Source: an uncultured bacterium
GTDB lineage: Bacteria > Bacillota > Clostridia > Christensenellales > CAG-917
DNA length: 49,451 nt
NCBI GenBank assembly: GCA_949432885.1
Contig: CASQXY010000010.1
Location: 1 to 49,451, forward strand
Direction: 5' to 3'
This document shows, piece by piece, positions 16,701 through 24,494 of this stretch (its first letter is position 1; every line of letters begins with the position of its first letter). Made by a program: the position numbers and the translations under genes. The notes beneath the pieces are model-generated. The model was not told where the DNA came from. It ran no database searches and saw only the letters and a list, made by a program, of their open reading frames with translations.

Positions 16701-19700
16701 TTATTTCAGCGCCGCCGTCGCGCCCGCCTCCGCAAGTGCCTTGATAAGCGCGTTTCCGTTTGCGGCAGTCATCTTATCCTTGATAGTGACTGCCACACGG
16801 TCCGCCATATCCACTAATTTTGTTGCGTCGCCAAGTCCGAGTCCCGTCGCGTCTTTGACTATGCGTATGACCTCCGCCTTATTGGAACCGACGGACTGCA
16901 AGACGACCTTTCTGTATCCCGTTTCCTGCGAATTCGCGTACACGTTGTTCACGTTGTAAGTCGGCGCTATATTGTCGCTCGCGGCATATGAGTACTGCGA
17001 TGAGAAGCTGTCATCGCTGACGCTGAATTTATTATGACACTTTGGACATCCCATATATCTCTGTCCGTTACCGCCAATCCAAGATTTAGACCAGTCAAGA
17101 GCGGCTCCACAGGTAGGACATTTTTCAAATCTCCCGATTGTGCCGTTCCCTTTCCCCAAAGTGCCGCCCGATAAGCTCGTCGAATTGTTTATTATGCTGT
17201 AGGCAGTAGCTTCGTCGATTCCGATTTTATAGAGGTCTATGCCGTTTGTCTTTGCGAGAGTTCTGATTTTGTTGTTATAATCTCTGATTGCTGTGTTTGT
17301 CTCGTTCTCAAAAGCCCTGCGCTTGTTGGCGAAATCGGCTTCAATGGATTGTATCCTGCTCTCCGTTCCGCCCTTTATGCCGTGCACGTGGTCATCCATA
17401 GAACGCTTTAAGAAGAATATACCGACTCCTACGCCGCCGATGACAAGCAAACCGATAAGCGGGACCAAAATCCAGCAACAGAGGAATACTATTCCCGTTA
17501 TAACTCCGCCGATAGCCGCGCCTGCAAGAGCTCCTGCGATTGCTCCGCCGAGACCTTCTCCGCCAAAGAAACCTATTATTGCTCCCAAAATTGCGGGAAT
17601 ACCTATCAAAACTCCGCAAACGATATCCGAATGGCTTTTAAGAGTGTCGAGCCAGTCTCCCGATATATCATAAGAGAAAAACACAAAGCATCCGTATATA
17701 ACCGCCGCCACTACTCCCAGTATAACAAAAGCAAGAGCCGTGATAGCCAGATTCTTCTTTGCAACCGCGCCGCTCGCTCTCGAACTCGCGGACTTGCGCA
17801 TAGTCTCCTTTTCCGAGTTGAGCTGCTTGTTCTTTGCCGAAGCTTCTCCCTGTCTGCGCTCTATAAACGTCTTTCTCTCCCAAGCTATCGCAAGAGTTTC
17901 GAGAATCTTCAAGTGGTTTACGTTGCAGGGCAGAATGTTTTCGGCATACTCCTCCTTTGTGATAGGCGGTTTATTTTCTATAAGCTCTCCCGTTCTGGCG
18001 TTCTTTCTGTATCCGAAATAGCCCTGCGAGAAGAAATGGTTCTCCATAGACTTCTGCTGCTGATACGCTTTCAGATATCTTACGCAATAGTCGTTTTCCT
18101 GTATTTTGGACATCGGATACTGCTCGCGCTTTCCGAACAGCGCCAAATCGCTGTTGCACTGAGCGTCGGCAAGCAGCATGCCCCAATAGCACTCGGGATG
18201 ATTGGAAATTTTCCTCTTTCTGGTGTTGATTTCAAAATTCAGAAGTTCGACGAAGGTCTTCATCGCTTCTTCGTATTCGCCCCTTGCGAGATACTCCCAA
18301 CCGCGCTTTTCGCTCACGGATTCAAACAGCATCAGCTTCATTTCGTTGAAGCTGTTATAATACTTGTTCGCGTTTATATCGCCGTTGGAGATTGCGCCGT
18401 ACAGCGCTTTCATAAAATGGTCGTCTTCGGAAATATCGTCCTTATGATACATCAACGCCTTCTCGTCCCTACACCTGCGGTCGGCTTTTATCATGCCCCA
18501 ATGCGCTTCGTGACAGAGGTCGTCCACGTTTATCATAGGTCCGTAGTAGTTCTTTGCGAGGTCGTACTGACCCATGGAAAGCAGCATATCCGCAAAAGGT
18601 ACAAGGTACTTTTTGTTTCTCTCCTTATCATCCTGCGGCACAAACTGAATTATGTAGTCAAACACAGTAGTCGCAACGTCATAGCTGCCCTCGCGTCCTT
18701 GAATCAATGAGAAATTGACTAGGTCCGTTTGCAGTTTTGCGCGCAGACTGACTCCGTTTCCTTTCCTAGATTTGGATTCCGCATATTTGAGGATATTTTC
18801 AAGGTCGGATTCCTCTACCTTGGTCGCTCTTAGATGTTCGGTATGCTTGACAAGTCCGTTTGCGCACATGAGTTTGTCGAAGTAACATTGAGCGTCGTCA
18901 ATCAGTTCGAGGGACTTGTCGTAATACGCGAGCGCGTCGCCGAAGCGTCGGACGTCATGCAGGCAACGGGCAAACTCATAGTTCATTTCCGCATATTTCT
19001 CAACCTCGCTGTCGTTATACGTCCTCAAAACGCAATCGAAAATGCTTGTTGCAAGCGCGTCGTCGGAATTAGGCTTTTTGAGAACGGACTTGCTGAAATC
19101 GAGCAGAGTGTTTCTGATATCGTCAACGTCCTCTTCGGGAGCCCATTGCGCCACGAGGTTGAAGGATTCGACTATAAAGTCCGTGTTTTCCTCCGCAACC
19201 GCTTTGTCGCAGATATCCTTTGCGAGTTGTATTATTTTTTGGAATATAACCTTATCCGAACAGCTTTGAAGTATTTCGTCCAGCCATTTAATACAGTTTA
19301 TACGCTCTTTATACTCATCGACGTACTGCGCGTCGTTGCATATACCCTCGTCGGCGTAAATCAAATACAGTTTTGCCGCGGAAGAATATTCGTTTTTTTG
19401 AAGCACCCCTTTACAAAACTGCGTGGCGGCGCTGAAATTGCTTTGTTCCAGCCATATCTTGACCTGATTTATTATCGCGTCTTCCTTGACGTCTACCTTC
19501 TTCCCAACAAATTCCTTTCTCTGAATTTGAAGCGAAGCGTCCATAACCTTCTTCGGTCCGAAGTTCTTGACGTTTGAGAAAGTCTTTCTCACAATATTGT
19601 TCGCGGACGGATACTTGGCAAACGAGCGGACTATAAAATCCTCCATTCGCTTGTCATAGTTCCTGTCGTTGTACTTTATGCCCTGTATTCTGGCAAGCTT

Positions 19701-20561
19701 GACGGGCATGCCCGAAGGGAACTCGTCAGGGTGAACAATGGTGATTGTCTCCGGCTTTTTCAAGCCGTCCTTCATCATACGCAAATAGCGCGACCACTCG
19801 TTTTTGACCCACACCGCGTTTGCGTACTCCGCCTTAGAGCATACGAGAATAAACACCTTTGCGCTCTGCAAGGCTCTGAATATCGTAGGCTCGAAATTTG
19901 TACCCGCTTTCAGTGACTTTTCGCTGTAAAAGACCTTATATCTTTTGGAAAGGTCGTTGTAAATATTGTTCGCGTACATCGAGTCCTGCGTGCGGTCGCC
20001 GCTGCCTATTTCCGTCTTTTTGAATGACAGGAAGATATCGTAGGGCTCTTCCTTTTCGACGAGCTCGATTATCTCCTTTCTTATCGCTTCTACGACGTCA
20101 GCCTGCTCCTTGTAGAACTTCTTCATATGCTCGGGAGCATATTTCATCGCCTTTTTATAGTCGCTCTGCTCATAGAAGCTGTCAAAATTTGCGCGGTTGC
20201 ATGTAGGCTTGAAGCCGTTGTCCTTTTCGTAGATAATGCCGTTTTTCGCAAGCAGGCTGTACCAGTACGCCTCATAGCAGTTGGGAGCGGTCTCGATTGC
20301 GACTTCCAAATCCTCAATCGCGTCTTCAAACTCGCCCTGTCTGTACTTGGATGTCGCGTGCGTCAGAATAGACTGAATCTCGGGCGTCCATTTGCCCGAG
20401 CCGTCGCTGTACTTGTTGTGACATCTCGGACATTCTACGTATCTCAATCCGTCGTCCGCAAGCTGAGACTCCGACCAATCCAGTCTGCCTCCGCAGGTGG
20501 GACACTTCTCCTGCCTGACGGTCAGAGTCGATTTTATTTCGTTTGTAAACTCTTCGTTCAT
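16701..20561 (-). CDS. Giant TIR-TPR membrane protein with two zinc ribbons and an L7/L12 C-terminal domain
   Basis: Protein of 1286 residues from the ATG at 20561, which has AAAGGAGAGG six bases upstream. Domains: zinc ribbon (CPTC 20-23, CPRC 44-47); TPR-like pair (about 60-110); TIR domain (about 174-317) from YDIFLSFKK, with Glu255 in WVKNEW at the place of the NADase glutamate; a long TPR/helical solenoid (about 320-905); a membrane region (about 937-1053) with several helices and a glycine-zipper segment; a second zinc ribbon (CPTC 1148-1151, CPKC 1172-1175) nearly identical to the first; and 1216-1286, a clear ribosomal L7/L12 C-terminal domain (VVLQSVGSNKAEVIRIVKD...TGLGLGDA). TIR enzymes cleave NAD or signal in immunity; the L7/L12 domain normally recruits translation GTPases. 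It lies downstream of the ESCRT-like genes, 249 bases after the ATPase. Its function is inferred only. Confidence 0.85.
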   Translation of the reverse strand: MNEEFTNEIKSTLTVRQEKCPTCGGRLDWSESQLADDGLRYVECPRCHNKYSDGSGKWTPEIQSILTHATSKYRQGEFEDAIEDLEVAIETAPNCYEAYWYSLLAKNGIIYEKDNGFKPTCNRANFDSFYEQSDYKKAMKYAPEHMKKFYKEQADVVEAIRKEIIELVEKEEPYDIFLSFKKTEIGSGDRTQDSMYANNIYNDLSKRYKVFYSEKSLKAGTNFEPTIFRALQSAKVFILVCSKAEYANAVWVKNEWSRYLRMMKDGLKKPETITIVHPDEFPSGMPVKLARIQGIKYNDRNYDKRMEDFIVRSFAKYPSANNIVRKTFSNVKNFGPKKVMDASLQIQRKEFVGKKVDVKEDAIINQVKIWLEQSNFSAATQFCKGVLQKNEYSSAAKLYLIYADEGICNDAQYVDEYKERINCIKWLDEILQSCSDKVIFQKIIQLAKDICDKAVAEENTDFIVESFNLVAQWAPEEDVDDIRNTLLDFSKSVLKKPNSDDALATSIFDCVLRTYNDSEVEKYAEMNYEFARCLHDVRRFGDALAYYDKSLELIDDAQCYFDKLMCANGLVKHTEHLRATKVEESDLENILKYAESKSRKGNGVSLRAKLQTDLVNFSLIQGREGSYDVATTVFDYIIQFVPQDDKERNKKYLVPFADMLLSMGQYDLAKNYYGPMINVDDLCHEAHWGMIKADRRCRDEKALMYHKDDISEDDHFMKALYGAISNGDINANKYYNSFNEMKLMLFESVSEKRGWEYLARGEYEEAMKTFVELLNFEINTRKRKISNHPECYWGMLLADAQCNSDLALFGKREQYPMSKIQENDYCVRYLKAYQQQKSMENHFFSQGYFGYRKNARTGELIENKPPITKEEYAENILPCNVNHLKILETLAIAWERKTFIERRQGEASAKNKQLNSEKETMRKSASSRASGAVAKKNLAITALAFVILGVVAAVIYGCFVFFSYDISGDWLDTLKSHSDIVCGVLIGIPAILGAIIGFFGGEGLGGAIAGALAGAAIGGVITGIVFLCCWILVPLIGLLVIGGVGVGIFFLKRSMDDHVHGIKGGTESRIQSIEADFANKRRAFENETNTAIRDYNNKIRTLAKTNGIDLYKIGIDEATAYSIINNSTSLSGGTLGKGNGTIGRFEKCPTCGAALDWSKSWIGGNGQRYMGCPKCHNKFSVSDDSFSSQYSYAASDNIAPTYNVNNVYANSQETGYRKVVLQSVGSNKAEVIRIVKDATGLGLGDATKLVDMADRVAVTIKDKMTAANGNALIKALAEAGATAALK

Positions 20562-20610
20562 TATCCTCTCCTTTAATAAACGTATATACATTAACAGCAA
20601 TTACTATAAT

Positions 20611-20637
20611 ACGCGCGTTTACGCGCGTACGCGTATG
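20611..20637. repeat. CG-rich palindromic tract upstream of the TIR gene
   Basis: ACGCGCGT occurs twice, two bases apart, followed by ACGCGT, each self-complementary. It lies 50-76 bases before the TIR start, where operators are expected. No good promoter is visible in the 249-base gap, so the TIR gene may be read from the upstream operon or from a non-standard promoter. Confidence 0.45.
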
Positions 20638-20779
20638 TGCGACAAATCTATCATTCCCGACGCATTCACAAATTTGAACTGCATGCAGCCTGTCAAGCGG
20701 ATATTATCTTTCCGCATTTTCTGCACCGATTTCATATTCCGCAAAAACGTCACTGTCTTGTGGGGTCAAATCGAGGTCC

Positions 20780-20803
20780 CCGTCAAACCTCCGCGTTTGA
20801 CGG
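20780..20803 (-). terminator. Hairpin after the MIT-AAA+ gene
   Basis: Nine-bp stem CCGTCAAAC/GTTTGACGG just after the ATPase stop codon on the minus strand. There is no T run on that strand, so it may be a leaky terminator or processing site between the ATPase and TIR genes. Confidence 0.45.
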
Positions 20804-20810
20804 TTTAAAA

Positions 20811-22949
20811 TCAGTTCTCCGCCTTCCACTCCATCAGCTTTTCGATATCCTCTTTCTGCACCGTAGAAGAAATTTCGCCCAGCGCGGTGACGAAATCAGC
20901 ATGAACGATATACTTTGCGCCCGTCTGTATGCCGCGCAATATAGAAATCTCCTCTATCTTGTCCATAAGGTTGGTCATATCCGAGCCGTTGAAGCCCTCC
21001 GTCGCCGCGACTACCTCGTCGATACGGATATCGTCGGCGATTTTCACAACTCCCTTTCCTCCGACCTTTGCGAGCCTGTTTTGTATCATATACCTGCGCG
21101 TCTCGTCGTCGGGCAGACCTACGTAAATTCTTGTGCCGAAGCGCCCGGGTCTTACGAAAGCGCTGTCCATTTCCCAAGGCTTGTTTGTAGCCGCAATCAA
21201 AAACAGGATGTTGTTGGTTTGTTTCTTATAGCTTTCAACGCCCTGCAACTGCGCAAGAAGCTCCGAGCGAAGCTGCTTTGCATATTGCGATTTTGTGTTT
21301 TTCGGAGAAATGGAATCCATTTCGTCAAAATAAATAACGGCGCACGGATACTCTCTCGCCTGCGCGAACAAAGCGCGCACCGCCTTTTCCGACTGTCCCG
21401 CGCCCTGATGAAGTAAATCCGACGGTTTGACGGAGCAGAATTTGGCGCCTATCTCGTTGGCAATCGCCGCGGCAATCATAGTCTTGCCGGTTCCGGGAGG
21501 TCCGTAAAGCAGAAGACCGCCGCCGTTCTTCTTGACGTAACCCTCGAATGCCTCTGGATTTTCGAGAGGAAGCAAAACCTTTATCTTCACCGCTTCCTTC
21601 ACCGCGTCAAGCCCTGCGACGTCCTTGAACGTAACCTCGGGGAGGCTGTCCCACTCGAACTTAAACTCGCTGTTAGCTGCGCTTTTGCCGTCCTCCAAAA
21701 CCTTGTCCTCGGGAGAGGGAATGTCGTCGTCTTTTGCGTTACTATTGTCTCTATTCGGGACTTTATCGTCGTTTTTTGTATTATTATCCGTGTGTTTCGG
21801 AGAATATTCTCCGTCATCGTCGTTTCTGTCGGAATTTGCGGGCGGAAAAACTATATCAAAAGGGAGGTCCTGCCTAGTTATCGTCGCCATTTCCTCGTTC
21901 GATGGTTCTCTGAGAGCGGCGACCCTCTTCGATTGCATGGTTACGGTCCGTTCAAACAGATTTCTCGCGTCTCTGCCGTTGCCGAAATTCTTATCCCTTT
22001 CGGCATACTTTTTATCGAAATAGGCGTGCAATGCTTTTGACGCATCCGGGTCAAGAACGTACTGATTCTTATCGCACTGACGCTTGAAAATATTGTAGAG
22101 CTCCGCGCCCGTATAGTCGGAAAATTTCACGAAGTTCTTGAAACGCGACCTAAGTCCCGGATTGGAATTGATGAATTTCTCCATCAAATCAACATAGCCC
22201 GCAACGATTACGACGAGATTGTCGCGGTTGTCTTCCATCGCTTTGAGCACGGTGTCGATAGCTTCCTGCCCGAAGTCGTTTCCCGAGCCGCTCGCAAGCG
22301 AGTACGCCTCGTCTATAAACAGCACTCCGCCCTTAGATTTTTTCAGCACCGCCTGAGTTTTTAGCGCCGTCTGTCCGACGTAGCCAGCCACGAGGTCGCT
22401 TCTGTCCACCTCGACGAGGTGACCTTCGCTGAGTATGCCCAGCGCGCAGTATATCTGCGACATAATCCTCGCTACGGTGGTTTTACCCGTACCCGGATTG
22501 CCCGTAAACACCATATGATAGGACATATCGGGCACAGACATGCCGCGCGACTTGCGCATCTTAAAGACCTTTATCTGGTCAACCCAGTCGCAGACTTGAT
22601 TTTTCACCTCCGCAAGCCCCTCCAACTCGTTCAGACGTTTGAGCGCTTCTTCAAGCGTAATCTTTTCCGCCTTTTGTACTTTGACGTCCGACGCATCCTC
22701 GTCCGACTGGCTCGCCTGCCTCTTTTTCACGGGAGCCTGCAAGCCGTCTGCCACGTCAATCAGATTTTTGGCGCGCTTAAACCTCGCCTTCTGCAATTCG
22801 CCCTTTGTGGACTGCGCCAATTTGAGCATCTGCTCGGCGGCAAGCATATAGTAACGTTTTGCGAGCGCAAGGTCGCCTTTGCCTTGACTCTCTTTGGCTT
22901 TTTTCAAGTACAGCTCAAACGTTTCGTACAGCAATTCTTCTCTCGCCAT
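20811..22949 (-). CDS. MIT-domain double AAA+ ATPase (Vps4-like)
   Basis: A 712-residue ATPase. Residues 1-70 form three helices with MIT-domain text (YLKKAKESQGKGDLALAKRYY...ARFKRAKNLI). The first AAA+ domain (about 105-370) is of the CbbX/SpoVK type: Walker A GNPGTGKTT 150-158, Walker B VLFIDEAYSL near 219-228. An acidic, Asn/Asp-rich linker (about 380-435) leads to a classical AAA domain (about 440-690): Walker A GPPGTGKT 483-490, Walker B VIYFDE 538-543, sensor Asn589, arginine fingers in VRPGRFG (600-604). It sits 17 bases after the ESCRT-III-like gene whose tail resembles an MIT-binding motif. By analogy with Vps4 it should disassemble those polymers using ATP. The two-AAA layout differs from Vps4. 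Confidence 0.85.
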   Translation of the reverse strand: MAREELLYETFELYLKKAKESQGKGDLALAKRYYMLAAEQMLKLAQSTKGELQKARFKRAKNLIDVADGLQAPVKKRQASQSDEDASDVKVQKAEKITLEEALKRLNELEGLAEVKNQVCDWVDQIKVFKMRKSRGMSVPDMSYHMVFTGNPGTGKTTVARIMSQIYCALGILSEGHLVEVDRSDLVAGYVGQTALKTQAVLKKSKGGVLFIDEAYSLASGSGNDFGQEAIDTVLKAMEDNRDNLVVIVAGYVDLMEKFINSNPGLRSRFKNFVKFSDYTGAELYNIFKRQCDKNQYVLDPDASKALHAYFDKKYAERDKNFGNGRDARNLFERTVTMQSKRVAALREPSNEEMATITRQDLPFDIVFPPANSDRNDDDGEYSPKHTDNNTKNDDKVPNRDNSNAKDDDIPSPEDKVLEDGKSAANSEFKFEWDSLPEVTFKDVAGLDAVKEAVKIKVLLPLENPEAFEGYVKKNGGGLLLYGPPGTGKTMIAAAIANEIGAKFCSVKPSDLLHQGAGQSEKAVRALFAQAREYPCAVIYFDEMDSISPKNTKSQYAKQLRSELLAQLQGVESYKKQTNNILFLIAATNKPWEMDSAFVRPGRFGTRIYVGLPDDETRRYMIQNRLAKVGGKGVVKIADDIRIDEVVAATEGFNGSDMTNLMDKIEEISILRGIQTGAKYIVHADFVTALGEISSTVQKEDIEKLMEWKAEN

Positions 22950-22966
22950 AAAAACCTCGCGTAAGG

Positions 22967-23533
22967 TCAGGACATTCTCTTTTTGAGTTCTTCCAGTTCT
23001 TTTTCGATAGCGTCTTCGACGGATTCCTCTGCGGAAGCCTGATTGGTGATAAGCGACTCTATCTCCTTGCTTTCCTCCGCGTCGAGGCTGTAATTTGAAG
23101 AGAACGTTGAGGAAGTGTCTTCCATAAAGGTCTCCATCTGCTCCGCCTGCATTTCGACGCCCATCATAGCCTCGTTAAACTGCTTGGTGACTTTCTTGAA
23201 ATCGCTCTCCTTTGTGAGCTTCATCATATCCTTGCTCAGCGACCCCATGCCCTGCAAAAACTCCGAAGTCATCTTCGTCATATCCTTCATCTGCGAGGTA
23301 ATTTCAAAGTTGAGCTTCATTTCGTAAACTCGCTTTTGCTGAGCGATTGTCATTTTGAGCCCCGAAAGCGCAAGGTTGTACTGCTCGGTAAGACCGCGCT
23401 GTTTCGCCTGTTTGCCGGCGTTTATATATACTTGTTTTTGCTCTTCGAGCTTCTGTATCTGCTTATTCATTGCGTTTATCGTCTGCTTGATAAGCATTTT
23501 CTTTTTCATTTCTTTACTGGGTCTAACCGCCAT
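22967..23533 (-). CDS. ESCRT-III (Snf7/CHMP)-like protein with MIM1-like tail
   Basis: Soluble, almost wholly helical protein of 188 residues. The layout matches CHMP/Vps2 proteins: a basic start, a long helical hairpin (about 15-95) with INAMNKQIQKLEEQK and a KQRG turn, then GMGSLSKDMMK and FNEAMMGVEMQAEQMETFMED, where CHMP2 has AMGTMNRQLK and MMEFERQAEIMDMKEEMM. An acidic linker leads to the C-terminal EKELEELKKRMS, close to the MIM1 consensus (D/E)xxLxxRLxxL(K/R) that binds MIT domains. It lies between a second coiled-coil protein (3-base gap) and the MIT-ATPase. The call is from pattern recognition; a PspA/Vipp1-like relative is the nearest alternative. Confidence 0.65.
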   Translation of the reverse strand: MAVRPSKEMKKKMLIKQTINAMNKQIQKLEEQKQVYINAGKQAKQRGLTEQYNLALSGLKMTIAQQKRVYEMKLNFEITSQMKDMTKMTSEFLQGMGSLSKDMMKLTKESDFKKVTKQFNEAMMGVEMQAEQMETFMEDTSSTFSSNYSLDAEESKEIESLITNQASAEESVEDAIEKELEELKKRMS

Positions 23534-23536
23534 AAT

Positions 23537-24136
23537 TTACTCCTCGTCCGTCTTGTTTACCGATACGTTTTCTTCCGCCGCGGCGCCGTCTTCCTCGAAT
23601 TGAAGCATATCCTCTTCGGATTCAAACACGGCAAGCAACTCGTCATCGTTTGTGTTTACGCCGTAAATGCTGTCGTTCTTTTCATACATTTCCTCAACCT
23701 GCTTAAACGTCTCGTCCGCTTCGGTGAGCACGTTTTCGGCGTTGACTCTCGTATTGAGGGTCTTATTGAGGAATTTGGCAAGTCCCTTCTGGTCTCCCAA
23801 AAGGTTGCCGAGCGACATTTTCGACGTCTTTGCAAAAAATTGATTGTCGTCAATCGACTGTTTGAGTTTGTTGAGCAGCCTAAGGTTGTATAAGAGATAC
23901 ATATCCCTCTGCGCAAGCTGTTCCCTTTCCGCCGTAAGAGCGTTTATTTTCTTCGCATAAAGCAATTTGATTTCTCTGGACTTTTCCGCTTTACCCTTGA
24001 CCTTCAAGCCCTCTATCTGCTTTTGCTTCGCCACGATTTCGTCCTCTATGGCGGTGGATTCCTTTTCCAGCTTGCATATAGCGTCGACGACGTCTTCTCT
24101 TGTCAATTTATCGTATTTGCTTTTAAACGGCCACAT
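23537..24136 (-). CDS. Second ESCRT-III-like coiled-coil protein
   Basis: A 199-residue helical protein. The N-terminus MWPFKSKYDK is hydrophobic then basic, like the membrane-inserting start of Snf7/CHMP4/CHMP6. A long helical hairpin follows (about 14-100: VVDAICKLEKESTAIEDEI..., KKINALTAEREQLAQRDMYLLYNL), then shorter helices with VLTEADETFKQVEEMYEK and a strongly acidic tail (about 160-199). This is the general ESCRT-III shape, with the CHMP6-like order helix hairpin, ILDE-like helix, acidic end. The similarity is weaker than for its neighbour. A good GAAGGTG ribosome binding site precedes the ATG. It probably co-polymerises with, or nucleates, the 22967-23533 protein. Confidence 0.5.
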   Translation of the reverse strand: MWPFKSKYDKLTREDVVDAICKLEKESTAIEDEIVAKQKQIEGLKVKGKAEKSREIKLLYAKKINALTAEREQLAQRDMYLLYNLRLLNKLKQSIDDNQFFAKTSKMSLGNLLGDQKGLAKFLNKTLNTRVNAENVLTEADETFKQVEEMYEKNDSIYGVNTNDDELLAVFESEEDMLQFEEDGAAAEENVSVNKTDEE

Positions 24137-24148
24137 ATTTCACCTTCA

Positions 24149-24475
24149 TTATTCGAGCACTTTTCTCTCTGCGATAGCCACGTCAAGGTCGCGCAAAAGA
24201 CCGTCTGCTTTTTTGCACTCGTCTTTGTCGACGGATTTGTTAAGCGCGATTTTCAGGTCTCCGATAATATTCCTTATCTTCTTGTCAGCGGCGTAAACCT
24301 TTCCGTCGGTTGAAGGCGCAAGATATTTAAGCGTCTCTTGTACATAGCGCAGTTTTTCAATAAACTCCTCGTCGCTGCTAAGCTTGATAAGCACGTCTAT
24401 GGTCTTGCTGTTTTCTTCGATAATTTCTCTGTCCTGAATGTTGGACTCCGCATTGGTCTTTCTTCTGAAACACAT
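24149..24475 (-). CDS. Small helical protein of the ESCRT-like operon
   Basis: A 108-residue protein I do not recognise. It starts MCFRRKTN, then is helical, with IDVLIKLSSDEEFIEKLRYVQETLKYL and a second amphipathic region DLKIALNKSVDKDECKKADGLLRDLDVAIAERK. No membrane helix or signal peptide. AGAGGAGG precedes the ATG. It lies between the SPFH gene (19-base gap) and the 199-residue coiled-coil gene (12-base gap) in one transcription unit, so it is likely an accessory subunit or adaptor. Confidence 0.6.
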   Translation of the reverse strand: MCFRRKTNAESNIQDREIIEENSKTIDVLIKLSSDEEFIEKLRYVQETLKYLAPSTDGKVYAADKKIRNIIGDLKIALNKSVDKDECKKADGLLRDLDVAIAERKVLE

Positions 24476-24494
24476 AATCTATATCCTCCTCTGA

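Noticed and set aside
20811..22949. Reading the double AAA+ protein as a type VII secretion EccA/SpoVK protein
   Set aside because: The first AAA+ domain is of that type, but no EccC, WXG100 or other secretion genes are near, and the MIT-like start plus classical second AAA domain fit a Vps4-like role better.
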